Made by a program: the position numbers and the translations under genes | Source of the DNA: Oscillospiraceae bacterium | Lineage (GTDB): Bacteria; Bacillota; Clostridia; Oscillospirales; Oscillospiraceae | Direction of reading: 5' to 3' | Assembly (NCBI GenBank): GCA_009786445.1 | Contig: WQTE01000012.1 | Span: 1 to 40,693, forward strand | DNA length: 40,693 nucleotides | Shown: positions 38,265 through 40,693 of the stretch, piece after piece | Position numbering within the stretch: the first letter of the stretch is position 1 | How the letters are laid out: each line of letters opens with the position of its first letter | Notes under the pieces: model-generated | What the model was told of the DNA's origin: nothing | What the model saw: the letters and a program-made list of their open reading frames with translations, nothing else | Databases searched by the model: none

Positions 38265-40140
38265 TTTCCCTCACTTTGCCTATTTGTCCGATGATATACT
38301 TCCCACCGACTTCTGCTGTGTTTCCAATATTATACAGATGCTCTGCCATAAGTTTTTCTATAGCAGCTTTAAACTCATCTCCACTCTCAAGTAAATGCCG
38401 TGTTACAGCTTCTGTGTCACCCAGTTTATCTGTATCGAGTGCATGGCCTATGCGGCTCCGAAGCCAGAAATCCATAGGCTCAACGCCTATTTTACGCCAC
38501 TCAAGATTCATAACTTTCATAGGCGTATTGATGAAAAGTGTAGGCTTCTTGGTAGTAAATGAAAATTCCAAACCAATGCTGGACCAGTCAGTAATCACAA
38601 GGTCAGAATCATAGACAGTGGAGTTTGAGGAAAAATCAGTCTGAATCTCCAGCAGCCCGGAACTGATTTTATCATCATATTTTTCAAAAATCGCTTTCAT
38701 CTTTGTGGGGAAACGCTTAATAAATTCAGGGTGAGGGCGGATTATTATATCAGCATCCAACTTAAATAGCCCATCAAGCAGAGGCGCAAGGCAAAATTCT
38801 AAAATATTGTCTCTTTGCCAAGATGGAGCGATGAGAATTTGCGGCTTTTGCTTTTCGAGATGCTCAGACTTGGAGTAGTTATGGATGAGTCCATCCAAAA
38901 GCCCAAAACCTACATTAACAAGATTTTTCTCTTTAAGCTTATAGACCTTTTCCGTTGCGAGGATTTCTTCGTTATAGTCTTTGCTGTTACAGAAAATAGT
39001 GTCGTAGTGGTTGAGCGCACCCTCGCGCAAAGTGAGATTGCAACTGCCAAGCCCATGGTCTATGTAGATATATTCTATATCCTTTTTTTCTATAGAACGC
39101 TTGAAATGGTAGACGTTGAAGTCTGCAAGTGTCATGATGAGGACATTGCAGTTCATTTTCATAAATGTAGTGATAAGCCCATGGTCAGAGCAAAAATATG
39201 ACTCAAACTGCGGCTTTTCAAACTCAAACACCTGATCTCTCAAATCCGTCGTGAGATAGTGGACAGTAATGTCGGAGTTTTCGATAATATAATCAATAAA
39301 AGGCTCAAAATACTTATAAAATCCACTTTGCTCCGAAAAGAACACAATCTCTTTATCAACCGAAAAGAACCTCTGCATATCTACCTTTTCACGTGCCTTT
39401 TGCAGTCTCTTACGCTCACGCAAAGCAGTCTTTTCCTCTCTTGTAGGCTTTATTTTTACAGAGCGGTTTTCGTAGTCGATGTACTTTTTGGGATTATAAA
39501 TCAGATTGCAAATCGCAAGTGTTGCGACACCCAAAATATTGCTGTAAGTCCAAAAAAGACCTACACCCGAAGGTACGGCAAATACAAACCATCCGGTGAA
39601 AACAGTGAGTAAAATCATAACACCCCACTTACCGAAAAAACCCTGCTCGCGGGATATGACATTAAAAAAGTTTTGCATAACGCACAGGAAAATGGTAGAA
39701 AGTATGGCAAGAGCAGGAACAAACAACCCAACGGGCGAGCTGAGCAAATCAAGCCCGAAGAAGTACGGGTAGATGTTCTCACCGAGATGCCGCTCAGGAT
39801 TATTGACAACACTTATAACTCCGATAATCAACGGAATCTGCACCAAAAGCGGCAAAATAGCCTTAAAAGCACTGTACTTCTCTTTCTTAAACAGTGCTTT
39901 CTGTTCACTAAGCATCAAACTCGGCTCACTTGCATAGCGTGCCTGCAAATCATCCAGAGCCGGTTTGATTTTGACCATGGCAATAGAATTTTTCTGCGAT
40001 ATAAGCGATATTGGGAAAAGAATCAGCCTCGCGAGAACTGTAAAAGCAATAATTGCCCACCCGAAATTACCTGTGGCAGTGTAGCACAAGTGCATGAGAT
40101 AACCAAATGTATTGCCAAAAATAATGTCTATCATATTCAC
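38227..40140 (-). CDS. Fusion protein: N-terminal YidC/Oxa1 membrane insertase domain + C-terminal CDP-glycerol glycerophosphotransferase (TagB/TagF-like)
   Basis: N-term WAIIAFTVLARLILFPISLISQKNSIAMVKIKPALDDLQARY...FAVPSGVGLFWTYSNILGVATLAI; C-term YIYIDHGLGSCNL, ILIAPSWQRDNILEF, DADIIIRPHPEFIKRFP, YDSDLVITDWSSIGLEFSFTTKKPTLFIN. GTG start at 40140 (ATG two codons later). Confidence 0.9.
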   Translation of the reverse strand: MNMIDIIFGNTFGYLMHLCYTATGNFGWAIIAFTVLARLILFPISLISQKNSIAMVKIKPALDDLQARYASEPSLMLSEQKALFKKEKYSAFKAILPLLVQIPLIIGVISVVNNPERHLGENIYPYFFGLDLLSSPVGLFVPALAILSTIFLCVMQNFFNVISREQGFFGKWGVMILLTVFTGWFVFAVPSGVGLFWTYSNILGVATLAICNLIYNPKKYIDYENRSVKIKPTREEKTALRERKRLQKAREKVDMQRFFSVDKEIVFFSEQSGFYKYFEPFIDYIIENSDITVHYLTTDLRDQVFEFEKPQFESYFCSDHGLITTFMKMNCNVLIMTLADFNVYHFKRSIEKKDIEYIYIDHGLGSCNLTLREGALNHYDTIFCNSKDYNEEILATEKVYKLKEKNLVNVGFGLLDGLIHNYSKSEHLEKQKPQILIAPSWQRDNILEFCLAPLLDGLFKLDADIIIRPHPEFIKRFPTKMKAIFEKYDDKISSGLLEIQTDFSSNSTVYDSDLVITDWSSIGLEFSFTTKKPTLFINTPMKVMNLEWRKIGVEPMDFWLRSRIGHALDTDKLGDTEAVTRHLLESGDEFKAAIEKLMAEHLYNIGNTAEVGGKYIIGQIGKVRENAKIHTNQNITH

Positions 40141-40427
40141 GAATCAGAAACATCCCCGTTTTGCTTTGATACTTGCCGTTCGATTTTCCGCTGTTTCATT
40201 TTAACACTTAAATTCTTGAAAAACAATATAATCTTACGCCGAAAAACCCCGAAAACCACTCCCATAGTGATAAAAAAACCGGCAATAATCTGCGTGAGCA
40301 TTGCTGTTGTGGCGGGGTCAATATAAGCCGAAGCAGAGAAGATAAAAAGCTCAGAAAAGAAAAACATAAAGTATGCAACAGCAAAAACAGAGCCAAAAAT
40401 CCTACCCACCCTTTTCCCTTTAGTCAT
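40137..40427 (-). CDS. Small two-TM membrane protein of unknown function, translationally coupled to the YidC-TagF fusion
   Basis: 96 aa; FSASAYIDPATTAMLTQIIAGFFITMGVVFGVFRRKI and a basic tail; stop overlaps the next start (GTGA); upstream SD AAAGGGG. Confidence 0.8.
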   Translation of the reverse strand: MTKGKRVGRIFGSVFAVAYFMFFFSELFIFSASAYIDPATTAMLTQIIAGFFITMGVVFGVFRRKIILFFKNLSVKMKQRKIERQVSKQNGDVSDS

Positions 40428-40455
40428 AGTAAAATCCCCTTTAATGGTATAGTAT

Positions 40456-40481
40456 CAGATAAGCAAATTACATATTATCTG
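40456..40481. repeat. 7-bp perfect inverted repeat CAGATAA-N12-TTATCTG in the 5' leader of the right-end operon
   Basis: Arms 40456-40462 and 40475-40481, between the promoter and the 96-aa gene. Confidence 0.45.
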
Positions 40482-40509
40482 CGAGAACAGCAACAACAGC
40501 GAGAATGTC

Positions 40510-40538
40510 ATTATATATTCAGAGCCGTAAAATATCAA
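40510..40538 (-). promoter_or_regulatory. Promoter for the right-end operon: TTGATA-N17-TATAAT
   Basis: Plus strand ATTATA 40510-40515 and TATCAA 40533-40538. Confidence 0.65.
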
Positions 40539-40594
40539 GCAAAACTTGCGACCGAGCATATCACTATGATTCTGGAGTGTTAAGTACAGACTAA

Positions 40595-40690
40595 GCCAAA
40601 AGTGGATGATTTGTGGAGTCTTTTTTGCGAGAGCAGTGGCGCAATGCTCTCTGGCTCGCAAAAAAGCGGAATAAATTATCCATTTTTGGC
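40595..40690. repeat. Long imperfect inverted repeat (arms about 36-37 bp), MITE-like or structured element
   Basis: Left arm GCCAAAAGTGGATGATTTGTGGAGTCTTTTTTGCGAG (40595-40631); reverse complement of right arm GCCAAAAATGGATAATTTATTCCGCTTTTTTGCGAG (40655-40690). Inner GAGAGCA...TGCTCTC also pairs. Confidence 0.75.
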
Positions 40691-40693
40691 GAC

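Noticed and set aside
40455-40661. 68-aa minus-strand ORF (MRAREHCATALAKKTPQ...)
   Set aside because: Overlaps the promoter and half of the long inverted repeat; no recognisable domain; likely spurious.
40620-40666. Rho-independent terminator at CTTTTTTGCGAG...CTCGCAAAAAAG
   Set aside because: T-tract precedes and A-tract follows the stem on both strands, the opposite of an intrinsic terminator; interpreted as part of a longer inverted repeat.

Overview
This 40.7 kb window is an almost purely cell-surface polysaccharide / teichoic-acid-like biosynthesis locus. Codon usage, family composition and Shine-Dalgarno sites suggest a Clostridia-type Firmicute (inference). About 26 confident genes are present, mostly on the minus strand. 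They encode: a GDP-D-rhamnose supply route (mutase, ManC, Gmd, Rmd); UDP-GlcNAc 2-epimerase plus a WbpD-like N-acetyltransferase; many glycosyltransferases, several of them multidomain fusions; a RgpF-like rhamnan protein; a WbsX/GH99-like protein; and a GtrB plus GT-C pair. An AAA-ATPase/PD-(D/E)XK (DUF1703-type) gene sits between gmd and rmd. The right end carries an unusual module: a small membrane protein, a YidC/Oxa1-CDP-glycerol glycerophosphotransferase fusion, two tandem LTA-synthase-like membrane sulfatase-fold proteins, and a plus-strand choline unit (HTH-LicC-LicA fusion plus BCCT transporter). The best candidate for an undescribed system is this right-end module, a possible phosphocholine-decorated polyol-phosphate polymer pathway with a built-in YidC domain. 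Other notable signals are an N-terminal module shared by two unrelated enzymes, a symmetrical operator-like dyad over the choline promoter, long inverted repeats, a dispersed palindromic repeat, and remnants of a decayed methyltransferase gene. No tRNA, rRNA, transposase or CRISPR array was recognised.
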